NCBI GenBank assembly: GCA_001953115.1
Contig: LSSL01000380.1
Span: forward strand, 41,269 to 105,268
Length of the DNA: 64,000 nt
Direction: 5' to 3'
DNA from: Smittium mucronatum
Lineage: Eukaryota > Kickxellomycota > Harpellomycetes > Harpellales > Legeriomycetaceae
In this document: piece after piece, positions 1 through 13,907 of the stretch
Layout: each line of letters starts with the position of its first letter
Numbering within the stretch: the first letter of the stretch is position 1
Made by a program: the position numbers and the translations under genes
The notes under the pieces: model-generated
Told to the model about the DNA's origin: nothing
What the model saw: the letters and a program-made list of their open reading frames with translations, nothing else
Database searches by the model: none

Positions 1-3000
1 TCTAGTTATATATTAAAGCATTTAATGATGATTTAGCCCATTTAGGCCGTATTTAAACTTATTTGGCTCACAAAGTCGACAGCTTTTCATGTAAAAACGA
101 CAAAAAAACCTTCTATTAATTTTATATATATATTAAACTTGATTAAATGAACCACTTCGAAAACAAAAAAAAAATCCTAAGTTTTATTTTTCCATGTTAC
201 TCTTTTTTTTTTTAATGGGATTTTATTTTCTTTAAAAAAAATCTTTTAGTGAAATTTTCCATCATTTCTTAAAGAATTCTCTGTTCCAAAAATCAACGCC
301 AAATCGATCCAATTTTTTTTTTAACTTTAAAATATAGATATACACCCTCTGCAAATATAAATAAGAGATACGCAAAGTAGCGCCTAAAATTAACCTTATA
401 TTTCTTTTATACACCCCCTCTTAATTTGAGAATCGTATTTTGTATCAGAAAAGAGAGAGGCATTATATTGAATGCCTATTATATGTTATATTTTTATAAT
501 TGACCGATACTCGTTTTATTTCAAAAACTTTCTTTAATCTAAAATTTTTATTGCAGTTTTTTACATCTAAATTGCATACAAGATTCTGAATGTCAATCCC
601 AGTTATTTATCGGATTTTTTTAAAAATTAGAGCATGAATTCCGCCTTTAGCCCTATTTTTCACTTAGATACCGGTAGCTTATGTAAAATCAATGATTTTA
701 ATAGATTTTAGATATTTTGAATATCAATAAATACCTTAAAAAGCTATTTTTTAGTTTAGGGGCTTAAAATTTTTCTGGTAGATTAAGCGCTAAGTATTTG
801 ATCCCAATTTGAATAAATGATTTCCTATAAAAAACCTGGTAATATACATGACTCTTTTTCCGAGTTGAATTTTTTCCAGCACTCAATTTTTTTTTATTAA
901 CAAAAACTTTTTTTGATAAATTAATGGCTTTAAAAAATCTATTTTTTTTAGCCAAAAAATTTTTTTATTTGGGAATTTTCCACTTAAAATCTTCCAGAAT
1001 CAGCTAAACCGCTCATTCCTTCAGGATAACTGTAATTTTTTGTGTTCTGGAGAACTCAAAAAAAAATTTAATCGGTTTAAATTTCTATTACACTAGAGCA
1101 ATAGAGATTGAGTGCTGTATTTTGGCGATAGCCATCAGAAATAATTTAATGCGGATTTTTTATATTTTATTATATTCTCTTAATTTCTGTATGGATAACT
1201 GAAATTATATCATTATCATTTATACTATTACTTGATAAAAATAAAAAATACTATATTATTCAATCTAAGCCAATTTATTGGAATCTTTTTCTAAAATGGA
1301 AGTTTTTTTAAATTATCATCTTTTTCTTCCTAAATGAAATCAGATAATCCAGTATGTTTCGAAACCATAAAGATAAGATTATAAGCTATTATAATTTTTT
1401 TTTAAAAATAAATCAGAATAAAAATTTATTGCTACATCCTTTTTGGGGGTTGATAAATTATTTTTAGGGGTTTCAAATAATAAAAAATAATTTATTTATA
1501 TTGTAACTTATGACTCATCATTTATTGGTTTTAAACATAATTAAAGCATGTTTAATTAATTTTTTTTACAAAATCAATTTACAAATAATAGAATTATTGT
1601 AAAAAAGATTATTATTTGATAAAAATTTACACCAAAATTTATCTATTGGTCTACATTAAGCTGTTCAGTTTCGTTTTAGCACGTTAAAAAAAATATATAT
1701 GTGGATTATTTTCAAGCTCAGAGCTTTTTTACTATTTAAACTATTGATTGTAATAGTTTTTTATCATAATAAAACCAATAAATATTGGAAAAAATGCATT
1801 TCCTAATATTTTCTTATCATTTTCTCATAGATGATTTATTTTTGCGAAATATGTTTAAAATGACCCAAGCTTTTAATGAATTTAAAACGCTAGCTTTCAA
1901 AATTAGATAATTATTAAGCTTTTAGTATGGAAGTGTCAGCTCTCAAAAATATTCTCCCATATTGATAAAAAATATAATATCATCCTTGGATCAGACGAAA
2001 ATACTGGATGATTTTATTTTACTACTATTTTATTTATAAAAATTACTGTTTTTTGTATTTAAATTATCGGATTTAAACATTGTATTTTGCTTGGTTAATC
2101 AAGTTTAAAAAACCTATCAATTAATAAATAATTAAAAAACCATTAATAAACGTAATTATGTATATTTAAAACTAATAGTCTGTATTTTTTATTCCTTAAA
2201 TAAAGAAATTATAATGCGAAATTCGATTTTTTTTTTAAAATATCCTTTGCTGAATTATTAAAGACATGTTATTTTTTAATTGTAAAATATTAAAAATATA
2301 TTTAAAAATAATTATAATAAAAACATATTCCAAGATAAATATAAACAATTTTTGATTTAAAAAGATATATTAACTATTACGCGCAAGTGTCGAACCTTGC
2401 TTCTGTTATTTTATCATTTTTTTCTTATATAAAATGAGATTTTGTTTAAAAAATTTGAAATTTTGATATTGAAATATTTATATTATCATAATTTTCTGCT
2501 ATAAAAGTAAACTTATAGGCTTTTTAAAAAAAAATTGACAGATAGGATTACTTCTGTAATGATCTTAAGTAAACCCCATTTCAAAAGATTTTCTGAATAT
2601 AGTAAAAAAATATAAAATTATTATGTTGGTTTTAAATTTTTTGAAGGAATTCTGTTAGAGTACCCAAAAGTTGACTAGAAGAAATTTAATTTTAAAAGAT
2701 TTTAGAAATAAAGTTTTTATTAGCTATTTTTTTACAAAAAAAATAACGTTAAATTTTTCAGATTATGTATGTTTCTCCTATTATTATATTTCATAATTAT
2801 TATTTTGCAGATATTTTTCATTTGCATTAAACTCCTTTTCTGGCTAATTTTCCGAAAACCCGATTAATATGAATATTTTCTTTAAAAAATATTCTAATAA
2901 AACTAATAAGTATGTATATTTATTGGATTTAATATCACTTTTCAATTTATACAAATAAAAAAACATCATTTAATCATTAAATAACAATAAAAAACAATTT

Positions 3001-6000
3001 ATTGATATATTTCTACTTTCATTGGTTAAAAAAACATTTATAAGAATTAAGACTGAAGCTTTGTGCAGATAAAATAAACTAAACATTATATATATATAAT
3101 TATAAAATATTAATAACTTACAAAATAAAAGAAAATTTTTTTCTTGTAAATTTTATCCAATATTTATCTTTTTTTATTGAATGTACCTTAAATGAGTCAA
3201 GTTTTTTTCTAAAAAAGCTAAATATTCATTTGGTCTATTATAAATAAATTATTTCAGAAACTAAATTGAGATATGAAAATACCGTATTAAATCGTTGCTA
3301 ATTTTCTAAAATTTAAACTTGGATTTAAGATAAAATATAAAATTATTAGGTAGCCTGGGGTTTGAATGCAAAAAAAATTCTGTTTCAAAATTTTGAAAAT
3401 TTACTAGAGTCAGCATTATTTAAAATTTTTATTGGTATTATCTGAATTTTATTTTAAAATATCTAATATTTTATTAGGCAAAAAAATTACTGTAACGAAA
3501 ATAATAAACAATTTATTCCTATATTATACTTGCAATAATTATCATTCTATTTATTCGTATATAAAGAAGTTCAATTATTAAGCCTTGGGGGGTTTTTTTT
3601 GATTTTTTTTATTTAAAATAGAACAAATTGATTATTATTTCATTAATTATAAAATTCTCAAAAAAATATTCAAAAGAATTAATTCATTTTTTAATGAAAA
3701 AGATACACATTATCACTAAAAATCAGCAATTCAAGATTTTTTTATTGACTTTATTGAAAAAAAAGCTTAAGATTCCTGATTGCTATACTTCAAAAATAAA
3801 TTTTTGGAGAAACCAGGCTCCCTATTATGGAATTTTTAGTTAAATATATTATTATTTTTTAAATTAGAATAATATTTGTATACAATAGTTTTAATATAGT
3901 TTTTTATAAGAAAAAAGTTCAAGTTTTATAGAAATAAATGAAATTAAAATATTTTTGTTATTGTTATTTTTATTTAGATTTTTGGGCTGTTTATTTATAA
4001 TAAAGTTGTGCTTTATGTTTGTAGGGAGCCTTTTAAAAATCAAATCAATAAAATTTTGTGTTTTATTAAAATAATATTTGAGGTAGTATCTAAGAAAATA
4101 ATATATTAAAGTCACTGGTACACTCAATCGGAATTTGAATTTGATCATTGGATATATTTTAAATTTTAGTTATTTTATCGAGTCAAAAATCTGCTGCTTA
4201 TATCACCAAAAACAATAATATTATGAATAAATATTATTTTAAAATATTTTATTGCATCGATTTTTAATAAGGTATAATGGTCTCACATTTTTTCATGATA
4301 TTATTAGAATAAATACTAATTAGCGTGTTTAGATTCGATATATTTGGAGATTTAAACTACCCATATAATATTTTTATCAAATTTAAAATATAAAAAATAT
4401 ATTCATATCGAAATTAATTAAAATTGTGCTAGTAAAATCATTGAAAAGGTTATAAATTTTATTGTATTTTTTAGCTAGATTAAATTGGTTCATAAAAAAG
4501 ACAGATTAAAATTAAATTCTTTTTCAAAGATATTTTTCACTATAATTTTACTTGTACACAATTTAGAAAAAAAATCCTGTTGATGGCTTAAGACTATTGA
4601 AATATACTATGTTTTTTTTTTAAAAAAGCTCAAATATTTTAAAAGTAAAAACTAAATATATAGTTTAATCATAAGCGTATAATGATAAAACATATAGATA
4701 GAATTAAAGAGTTAAGGAAAATAGAATATTATGATGTAAATTAATAATAATTTCTGTAAAATAATCATATTTACCAAATATAAAGATAACAAAAAATACA
4801 AAATATTCTTCATAATTTTCAATTTTTTTCTACCTGTATAACCTTTTAAAATAAGCAATATTTTATCATCATGAAATATATTTTATACCTGCTGCATTAT
4901 TTATTTAAAAATAATACATATTTCTCCTGCAGTGGTCATAAATAATTTTTTTGGGAAGATTATGAAGATAATAAAATAATGAAATAATATAGATTATAAA
5001 ATTAATAATTAAAATAAGAAGAAAAAATCAACCTAATCTTTTTAATTTATTATTTAAACTAAAACCATCAAATTATTTTTATAAAAAATGACTCATTTCT
5101 TATTTTTTTTTCTGTAAAATTAGACAAAATTATACCAAACTAATATAAAATAATATAGAATTCTATAGCAAATATAAAAGATGTATATTTATTAAAAGTT
5201 ATTACCATGAAAAATTAAAATTTATGGAATTTATTTTAAAAAAATTTATTTATAACATTTAAACACTAGAAATTAAAATTCATTGAAAAATATAATTTTT
5301 TAATAATTAAGATTAGTTAATTTTTAAATTAAAAGATTAATAATGATAAGTTGAAACAGTAAATCCGGTATTTATAAACTGGAATATATAAATAATAATT
5401 AAACTGTAAAAATAGAAATAAAATATAGATAGGCGGCATAGATCATAATAAAAATAATCTTGAAATAATTATTATAAGAATAATTAGGTATAAAAATGTG
5501 GAAAAACAAATAATAAGATAAAAGATACTCACAGTGCGTCATAGAAAGCTTTATCAGTACAAAAAAAGAAATTTAAGACAATATTTAATATTATACTAGG
5601 ACGGAATAAGTAAAAAATTAAAACGATTTAAGCACCTAATTAAAATTCATTTAACAGACCATAAAGAATTATTTCCTTGGTGAATTATTTTCTGTTATTT
5701 ATTGAATGAGGAAAATTAGTCCGATGTTGTTATAAAGATATTATATCAATAATTTTTTACAAAAAAAGTCTATAAATAGTTTTTATCATAACCCAATCCT
5801 AATTGAAATAGATAATGAGAAATTTTTATTTAAAATTAGAAAATAATTTATATTTATCACTTCATTAAATATACAAATGTTAAATTTAGTAAAATTTATA
5901 TTTTTAAATTTGATAATATGTTATCGATTAAATAAATGGTTCAAGAGTTAATAAATATCACCGGTTTATGTTTTTTTATAGTAAATAAATAAATATCTTA

Positions 6001-9000
6001 ATAAATTCATACTTTTTTAATACATCCGTATTAATTTTTAATTTTATAACTCATATGTTGCTTTTTAAATTATTTTTTACTAATTATATTAGAAAAATTA
6101 TTACAATAGAGTATTTATTAGTACTGATTACCCTAAATAAACCTATTTATGAGTTACTTTGGATTTATAGGTCTAAAAATTTCTTTAATCAACTTAATTT
6201 ATTACTAGAATTAATTAAATAAGTTCAAATTTTCTTTAGTGATTTCTTATTTCATTTCAAAAAAACTTAGTTCTAAAACTAAAAATCTTCCTTCTTTATT
6301 TCCCTCACATTTTAGTAAAAACCTATTTTTTATGAAAAACTCAATTTTTATAAAATTGGTGCTGATTTTCGAATTAAAATAAATAAAATTTTAATTATTC
6401 AACCTATTTTTAATCTATTCAATAAAAAAAAGTTCAATATTAGTAATATAAATATTAAATTAAATATTTTATTTTTTAGCTATTTAAAAACTAAATTGCT
6501 TAATTTTTTAATAATTTACAACCAAAATTTAATATATTTTATTTTAATTGAAATGGAATTCGTTATCTTGTTGGCTAATAGATTTTAATTCCAAAATCAG
6601 TTTTTTTACAATAATTCATTCAAAATATAATCAAAATTTGATTGTAAAATACCAAAGAAAAAAATAATAATAACAAAAAACTCACGCGAAGTTACTTTTG
6701 AGTCAATTAGAAGCAGATCTTGAGCCAATTCATTTTTAAATAAAAGTATAAAGTTGAAATCAACTAATGCTTATTAAAAAAAATTATTTTTATGGCGCAA
6801 AAATTTCCTTATCTTTTTTTTCAGCTAAAATCCCAATTAGAAACACATCTCATAGTTGTTTATTGCGTAAAAGTACTCCAATGGCTATGGAAAATTAAAT
6901 AACTATAATTTTAATAGATCCTATGACCTTGAAAAGAAAAATCGTGAATTTTTCTAAAGTGTTAAATGTGGACTTTACATAGACATATTCAAAAACTACT
7001 GATTTGATCAAAACTGAAATTTGGTAGCTTAAGCATTACTTTGATTGTTTTAAATTCAAAAAAATGACAATCTAAAAAAAAAATTAGATAAAGATTTTCA
7101 AGTACTTAAATTGAAATAGGCATAATTAATATCCACAGCATTTTAAATCCAAAAATTGCTATTCTTAATTGGCATAAAAAAAACTAATGAGATTAATTTT
7201 ATCTAATTTAGTCCAAATTTCCTAATCCACACACTATTTTCTAAATAACTCATTCAATCATTTAATAAGCGGGAAACTTCAAAAAATTCTTGTTCCGTGA
7301 AATTTATATCTATTTTAATATTTAATCCCCACACTTAAAAACTTTAAACATCTCATTTAATATAACTTATCATTTTCTATTTTATGGACTATAAATCCAT
7401 TGATTTGTGACTATTTGTTTAATTAATCAAAAATAAAATTTAAACTCCCAATTATTTCAATTAAATAGAAAATATTACCTATTTCGAGAATTTGATTTGT
7501 TAAACGTATCTCATTACGATAATTTTTCTAATAAAAAAATAAATAGATTATTAATATAACTAAAAAATAAATAAATTTACAATCCAACAATACATAATAA
7601 AGAAATGTAAATTTATACCAATTTATACATTATAATTCAATTAAGAGGAGTGATATGTAGCGATCAAAATAAATATCTGATTAAAAAAAATAATCAGTTG
7701 CAATAGTAATTGTGATAATTTTCAAGTAAAAAGTAATGTTTAAAGTATTTAGATAGGCCAAAAAATTAAGCTTTAGGGATTCAAAATAATTGTGCTGTTA
7801 TTGAGAATAAAATTTCATAATTGTAATTTCTATCTTATAGTTATAAATATAAAATAACAGGTACAATAGATTAATCTTCATGCATTTTAAAAGTTAAAAG
7901 TGGTATTTTAAATATTTAAATCCTTTATGAAACGAAGCATTATTTTTTAATTTTTTATATTTTTATAACGCAGATGGGTTTATTTTATAAAAATATTATT
8001 AATTCAGGCTCAATTCTATTAGAAAAAAATTAGAAGAAAAATTAGATAATTTTTTATAAGTTAGAATGAAAAAAAATTATTGGATTGCAAGAAATCTTAA
8101 AAATTTAGTTTTGATATGCATGATAAAAAAATGTTTCTGAAAATAAATAAATTAAGAGAAAAAAATGAAAGGGTTAAATTTTTTTCACTATAAAAACTTC
8201 AAAAAAATTTATAGCACTGTCGTTATATTAAAAAAAAGAAAAATGTATTAATTACTAAATAATCCTGTTTAATAAAAATAGAAGGAAGATATTTTTTTCG
8301 TAGTAGATTGAAGCCAAAAAGATCCTAATTTAGAATATAAGGAAGTAAAAAAATAAATATATTAAAAGATCTTATTTCAATTTTCTTAAATTATAAAGAA
8401 AAGATCCATTCTACTTTCAAAATTTTTTTTCTTTAATAGTCAACTGAAGTTTAAGAAGAAATAAAATCTTTTTAGCTTAAGGATATCGTATTATAATCAA
8501 AAAAAAGTTAGAGATATTATAAAATGATTGGTTTAAGTTTTAGAACTAGACTATTTTGAAACGAAAAATCAACACGTTTCTTTAATCTAAAAATGGCGTT
8601 TTTATTGTACAAAAAAATCAATGAAAAATCAATTTACAATTATAAATAGTACAAGTAATTTAATCTAAAAATGAGTATAGTTATAAGTAAATATTTGGAT
8701 TTTCATCTTTGCTTTGAATTTTATAAAAAAAAACGGTGATTTAAAGCCTACCAGCTTTTCCAATAGTTATAATATATTTGAATAATAAATAAAAAACACA
8801 TCTATAAATATAAAAATAAAAATCTCAAAAAATCAAAATTTTTAAAGAATTCAGAATATTTTCAGCAATGTTATTCAATAGGTGAGTTTATGACCATTAA
8901 TTTTGATTTTTAATTTATCTAAATACATAATCCATAAAAAAATTTCACGCATCAATATTTAGTAGTTAATTTAATATTTTGGAGATAAAATATTCTAAAA

Positions 9001-10050
9001 AGCATAATATCATTTTCATTCTTGATCTAAAAATAACATGTAATAAAGTAGACAAAAAAAATATTTCAAACAATAAAACAATAAAATTGAAATTATTCGA
9101 ATATTTATGTTGAAAAATCTATTTTTTTCCATTTTATTAATTTTTTCATAAATTTTAAAAAGCATGTGTAAAAAAAAAGATTAATATTAGTTCTATTTTT
9201 ATAATAACCATAAAATAGATATCAATTAAGGAAATTTCAACAATGAGATTAAATTTAGTTAAAAAATCAATTTTTGGCGACTAATTTTAATTTTTTATAT
9301 AAAAATATATGATATAAATAGTGAAGAGCAGGTTAAATTTTTAATGTATAAAATTTAATCGATTTAGATGAAATTCATTTCATAGGAGGTTTTAATTAAG
9401 AACTTTTTTCCTAATAAACTTTCAGGAGTAGAGGCTATTTTAAAAAATTTAAATATTTTTTTAAATTAAAAAAATTATCGGTAAAATGAATATGTATATC
9501 ATAAAAAAATTTGATTATATTATTTTTGCATCTAATGATGATTAAAATTACTAATAAACTAATTTGAAGCATATTATTAGGTAGATTATATATTTATTTC
9601 ATAAAAAATAGTATGATGAAGTTAATTTAAATTGTTAAATTGTAAGTATTAATAAAAATTAATGTTCTAGTTTTATATTTAGCCATAGTTTTTATATCTG
9701 TATTGGGAATTTTTTTTCCAGATATTATAAAAAAGCAAGTATATACGTTTTATCATCTTTAATTTGAAAATTTTATAGAATTTGAAAAGATAAGAACAAT
9801 AAATAATATAAATAATATAATTTTTAATTTTACTGCACTAAAAATATGATATTAAACATATCCTCCAGCCATTATATCAGTATTTATAGATATGTGTATA
9901 TTATTGATATGAGATATAAATTATATATATATATATTCCTCATCAAAAAAAAATGAAATGTCAATAGATCTTGAAGTATTATAATGTATCATAGAGAATA
10001 ATTAATGTTTTTTAAAAATAGAATTTAATATTTACCATTATTTCTAAAAA
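1..10050. other. AT-rich stretch without recognisable genes
   Basis: This is A+T-rich sequence with long A and T runs and stop codons in every frame. Short open frames occur (for example 3628-3843 on plus and 3891-4148 on minus) but they lack recognisable motifs, start mostly at non-ATG codons, and are of a length expected by chance at this composition. No tRNA, rRNA or transposon protein was recognised on either strand. Confidence 0.6.
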
Positions 10051-10069
10051 AATTTTGGGCACACTCTTT

Positions 10070-11990
10070 TCATTTTTTTATAAAATTAAAAATATATTTT
10101 GCACCTTTTAATTGTTTAGATTTTTCAGAGTTTTCATTAAAACGACCTTGTCCAAAATTTTGGATTTTATTCAGGGAATAATTAAAAAAATCCAAGGATT
10201 TCCCCCTTTTATTGGTATATAATGGATAAAAATAATTTTCACATAAAAAACCATTTAAACTGGAAATTATTTGATGAGTTTTATATAGCGAGATTGGTTT
10301 TTTTTGCACACTTTTATTGCATTATGTATGAGTCATTTAAAAAAATTGATATAGATTATGATTTCAGGACATTAACATAACACAAATTTTGCATTCTGGA
10401 TTAAATAGCTATTCTCCATAATTGTTACTTTTTGTGTCAAATAGAAATTTTATAGTTTTTCCAAAATACAAAAATTTATATCCATGTCTTATTGTTTTAT
10501 TTTAAGCTTCCAAAAAGTATGCAAAATTGCCAGTAAATGAAATTTAAATTGGCCAATATTCCTGACGCTATAAATCACATTTTGGATGCTTTTTAAGTTT
10601 CATTGGTTTTGAAAGATAAAAAAAATTCTTGTTGATATCAATATTTAATGACATCTTTAAGTTTTTTTCTTTTTTTATTGAATAAATATAAATCAAATTC
10701 AAGATTTAAGAAAAATAAAATAATAAAAAAATAAAAATTAACAAGGATAATTCCTTGGTGGCTCATAAGTTTTTTTATTATAAGGCAATGTATTTTCAGC
10801 AGTAAAATATTACAGAATTTCTGCTTTGTTTTTATGATGTGGAGCTGAAGTTATTATTGATATATTTTATTATATCCAAAGCGGATTAATTCAGTTCGAT
10901 ACTTTTGAATATTTTTAATGGAGGTTGGATTCCACAATATTTCTATAAATGAATTTTGCGTATAAAAAAAATACCAATCTTTGGTGTAAGAATAATAAAA
11001 TCTTGAGTTGTTTTAATTAAAAATTATTTTGAGATGATTGAAAGTATCAATATAGAAAGGTGGAAAGAAAAAATATTTTCTTGTCAATGATAAACATAAT
11101 TAATACCATTTTAACTTATTTTTCAGGTTCATACATATTAAATCAAAAAAACTATAAAAAAAAATATTCGAAAAAATCGAATAGGTCTTATTAATTAAAT
11201 ATTATATTGTTGAAAGTAATATTACTGAAATGAAATATATCAGTCCCTAGTGTTATAATTTTAATTACATATGATTTATTCTTTTTTTTTTTTTTCGTTT
11301 TTCTTTCTGAAAAACGAAAAATTCAAGAAACTGCATTTACAAACTTGAGAAATTGGCCCCTCTGCATTAATACATTTCTATCAAAAAATCTTAACGCTGT
11401 ATTGAGTTGATGATATTTTTATCTATTCTTTAATTCGTTCAACTTTTATGCCGTTCATTTGTAGTTAAATATTAAAACTTCAGGATTTTTGCGTATTGCC
11501 GAAGTCAGCTCATCCAGAGTCTATTGAAATTTTTTTGAGTGCAATTGCCAGTCAATATAAATATATGATCAAAGCAAATTTTAAATAAAGGTATAATAAT
11601 ATCCATCAAATTAAGAGTAATTATTTTGGGGATTTAGAAAATTGTGTTTTTGACCGCCTAATGTTTAATTTTACCAAAGAGAAAATTATTTTCTAATCAT
11701 ATATATTTTTCTATTGAAGAAATAAATATTTGTAAAATTCAAAAACTAGTATTATGGGATGTTCAAGGAAGAATATTGCAACTTACATCTAGTTTTATTA
11801 ATAACTAGATTGGGTAGTCTGATTATCAATTTGTTTACTGAAAAAAAAAGGTTTGATCAATACGGTTTTTACCAGAAACTTTTTTGTTGCAAAATAATAA
11901 TAAGTGATTTGTTTCAAGTACGATTTTCTTGAAATGATCTGATACCGAATCATGTTCTTTTTTGTTAGAAGCTACTTTGCGCTATACTAT
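10070..11990 (-). pseudogene. Scattered coding-like relics, unidentified
   Basis: Several minus-strand pieces here look more protein-like than the surrounding AT-rich DNA. They are a 79-codon open frame at 10070-10309, a stretch near 10740-10990 and a stretch near 11340-11560 (translated pieces include TLDELTSAIRKNPEV and RFFDRNVLMQRGQFL). Base composition is slightly richer in GC at these places. The pieces are in different frames and broken by stops, so if they belong together they are a decayed gene or mobile element read from about 11990 down to 10070. I do not recognise the family. Chance is a real alternative for each piece alone. Confidence 0.22.
11291..11321. repeat. Perfect 13-bp inverted repeat (hairpin)
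   Basis: Two perfect 13-bp arms (11291-11303 and 11309-11321) are separated by a 5-nt loop. The left arm is preceded by a long T run. The structure lies about 1.15 kb upstream of the glutamate dehydrogenase start. It could fold as a cruciform or RNA hairpin; no function is evident. Confidence 0.7.
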
Positions 11991-12354
11991 TTTCCCAAAA
12001 TAGATTTCAATTAAAAAACCTGTATATAATTATATAATAAAGCTCGAGTGCAATTCAATTTATTCTGAATCAATTCCCATAGCAGAGAAATGCTTAATTA
12101 TTCTCCAAATAATTTTAAACCATAAAGCTTTCAATAGTAAGATTTACAGACTATTACAGGATTGAGAATAAAATCCGCAGAATTTAACAATAATCTTTAA
12201 CGCGTTTCTCCCAAAAGATTTATAGTACCAATAAAATATGTATGTTTTTTTCAAAAGCAATGTTCATTGTTTAATCAGTTTTTATACATAACTCTATTAT
12301 TACCTCTTTCTACTATGTTATTATGAAAAAAAGATTTTTTCGCGGAAAAAAAAG

Positions 12355-12363
12355 TATAAATAG
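12355..12363 (+). promoter_or_regulatory. TATA box of the glutamate dehydrogenase gene
   Basis: TATAAATAG lies 108 bp upstream of the ATG at 12471, directly after an A-rich run. A start site 25-40 bp downstream would give a leader of roughly 75-90 nt. The A-rich context just before the ATG (A at -3) fits an efficient eukaryotic start. Confidence 0.6.
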
Positions 12364-12470
12364 AGGCACATTTACGAGCAGATATGGAAAACAAAAACTA
12401 CAGCAGAGTGATCTGAGAGAAAAAAGAATAAGTTTTTAAATTATCTTGAATTTATAAAAGCGAGAAAAAA

Positions 12471-13907
12471 ATGCCAGTTTCAGTTACCCAAAGAAGTGAA
12501 AACTCTCACATCTTGGAGCTCAAGGCCAAAGCCTATTCCACTTCCCACTCAGGCGTCGCCAAGAAAGCACCCGAGCAGCAGGTCGAGGATCTGAGACGTG
12601 CTGTTCATGCTAGGAATGAAGGCGAGAGAGAATTCTTGGATGCAGTGGATGAAGTTTTGAACACTTTGAGACCATTGTTGGTTAAGTACCCTCAGTATAT
12701 TGAGCCATTTGAGCGTCTTGTTGAGCCTGAGAGACAGATCGCATTCAGAGTTTCGTGGATCGACGATAATGGAAATCAGGTTGTTAATCGCGGTTATCGT
12801 GTTCAAGCAAATTCTGCGTTGGGACCTTACAAAGGGGGACTAAGATTCCATAAGGACTTGAACATGTCCGTTGTCAAGAGCTTAGCATTTGAGCAGGTGT
12901 TCAAAAACTCTTTGACTAACTTGTTAATTGGTGCGGCAAAAGGCGGATCTGACTTTGACCCAACCGGTAGATCTGATGGAGAAGTAATGAGGTTCTGCCA
13001 GTCTTTTATGACTGAGCTGTATCGCTATCTTGGGCCAGATACTGACATACCATCTGGGGACATAAATGTTGGTAGCCGTGAGATTGGATATTTATTTGGT
13101 CAGTACAAGCGTTTGACGAACCATTTTAATGGGGCATTTACCGGAAAGGATCTTAACTGGGGTGGATCTAATATAAGACCAGAAGCTACTGGGTACGGAC
13201 TAGTATATTTTTCCGAGTACTACTGTAATCATCGCCGTATTTCCTTGAAAGGTCATAAGAGCATCGTTTCGGGATCTGGAAACGTTGCGATTTACACAGT
13301 GGAGAAATTGCTAGACCTTGGATCAATCCCACTGACACTCAGTGATTCCAACGGATATATTTATGAGCCTGCAGGGTTCACCAGGAAGGATTTGGAGTTC
13401 ATTAAAGAACTTAGAATCTCACAAAACGGCTATTTGCAGCAATACACTGCCTACTCAAAGACCGCCAAGTACTTCCCCAATGAAAAACCATTTACCGTAA
13501 AAGCGGATTTTGCATTCCCATGCGCTATTCAAGGAGAGATTACATTAAATGAAGCCAGCACGCTCGCTAAGAACGGAATCAAAGGAGTTTTTGAAGGGGC
13601 CAATCTTCCAAGCAGTAATGAAGCTATATCATTCTTCAAGAAGAATCAAATATTGTTTGCTCCAGGAAAGGCCGCAAACGCGGGTGGAGTCGCAGTTTCC
13701 GGTTTGGAGATGATACAAAACTCTCAGCGTCAACAATGGTCCAAGGAAGTGGTTGATGAAAAGCTTAGATTAATCATGAAGGATATATTTGACACCAGTT
13801 TGAAGGCTGCTAATGACTTTGGATACACTGACGATATTCAAGCAGGGGCTAACATTGCAGGTTTCTTGAAAGTTGCTGATTCTATGATCCAACAGGGAAA
13901 CGTTTAA
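12471..13907 (+). CDS. gdhA: NADP-specific glutamate dehydrogenase
   Basis: This intronless 478-residue frame encodes the hexameric Glu/Leu/Phe/Val dehydrogenase that reductively aminates 2-oxoglutarate with ammonium and NADPH to form glutamate, the main entry of ammonium into amino acids. The substrate-binding segment PYKGGLRFH is at 119-127, the catalytic lysine at 157 in AKGGSDFD, the catalytic aspartate at 197 in PSGDINVG, the Rossmann turn GSGNVA at 268-273, and the C-terminal PGKAANAGGVA segment at 398-408. The sequence resembles the bacterial or protist form (LFAPGKAANAGG) more than the yeast GDH1 form, which carries an insertion near the C-terminus. A 40-50 residue N-terminal extension of unknown role precedes the conserved domain. 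The usual PMGGGK loop reads LIGAAK and DIGVGGR reads DINVGSR, which is odd for an active enzyme. GC content is far above that of the flanks. The ATG at 12471 follows a TATA box and an A-rich leader. Confidence 0.95.
   Translation: MPVSVTQRSENSHILELKAKAYSTSHSGVAKKAPEQQVEDLRRAVHARNEGEREFLDAVDEVLNTLRPLLVKYPQYIEPFERLVEPERQIAFRVSWIDDNGNQVVNRGYRVQANSALGPYKGGLRFHKDLNMSVVKSLAFEQVFKNSLTNLLIGAAKGGSDFDPTGRSDGEVMRFCQSFMTELYRYLGPDTDIPSGDINVGSREIGYLFGQYKRLTNHFNGAFTGKDLNWGGSNIRPEATGYGLVYFSEYYCNHRRISLKGHKSIVSGSGNVAIYTVEKLLDLGSIPLTLSDSNGYIYEPAGFTRKDLEFIKELRISQNGYLQQYTAYSKTAKYFPNEKPFTVKADFAFPCAIQGEITLNEASTLAKNGIKGVFEGANLPSSNEAISFFKKNQILFAPGKAANAGGVAVSGLEMIQNSQRQQWSKEVVDEKLRLIMKDIFDTSLKAANDFGYTDDIQAGANIAGFLKVADSMIQQGNV

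Noticed and set aside
12549..12806. Minus-strand frame within gdhA
   Set aside because: It is a shadow of the conserved glutamate dehydrogenase frame.
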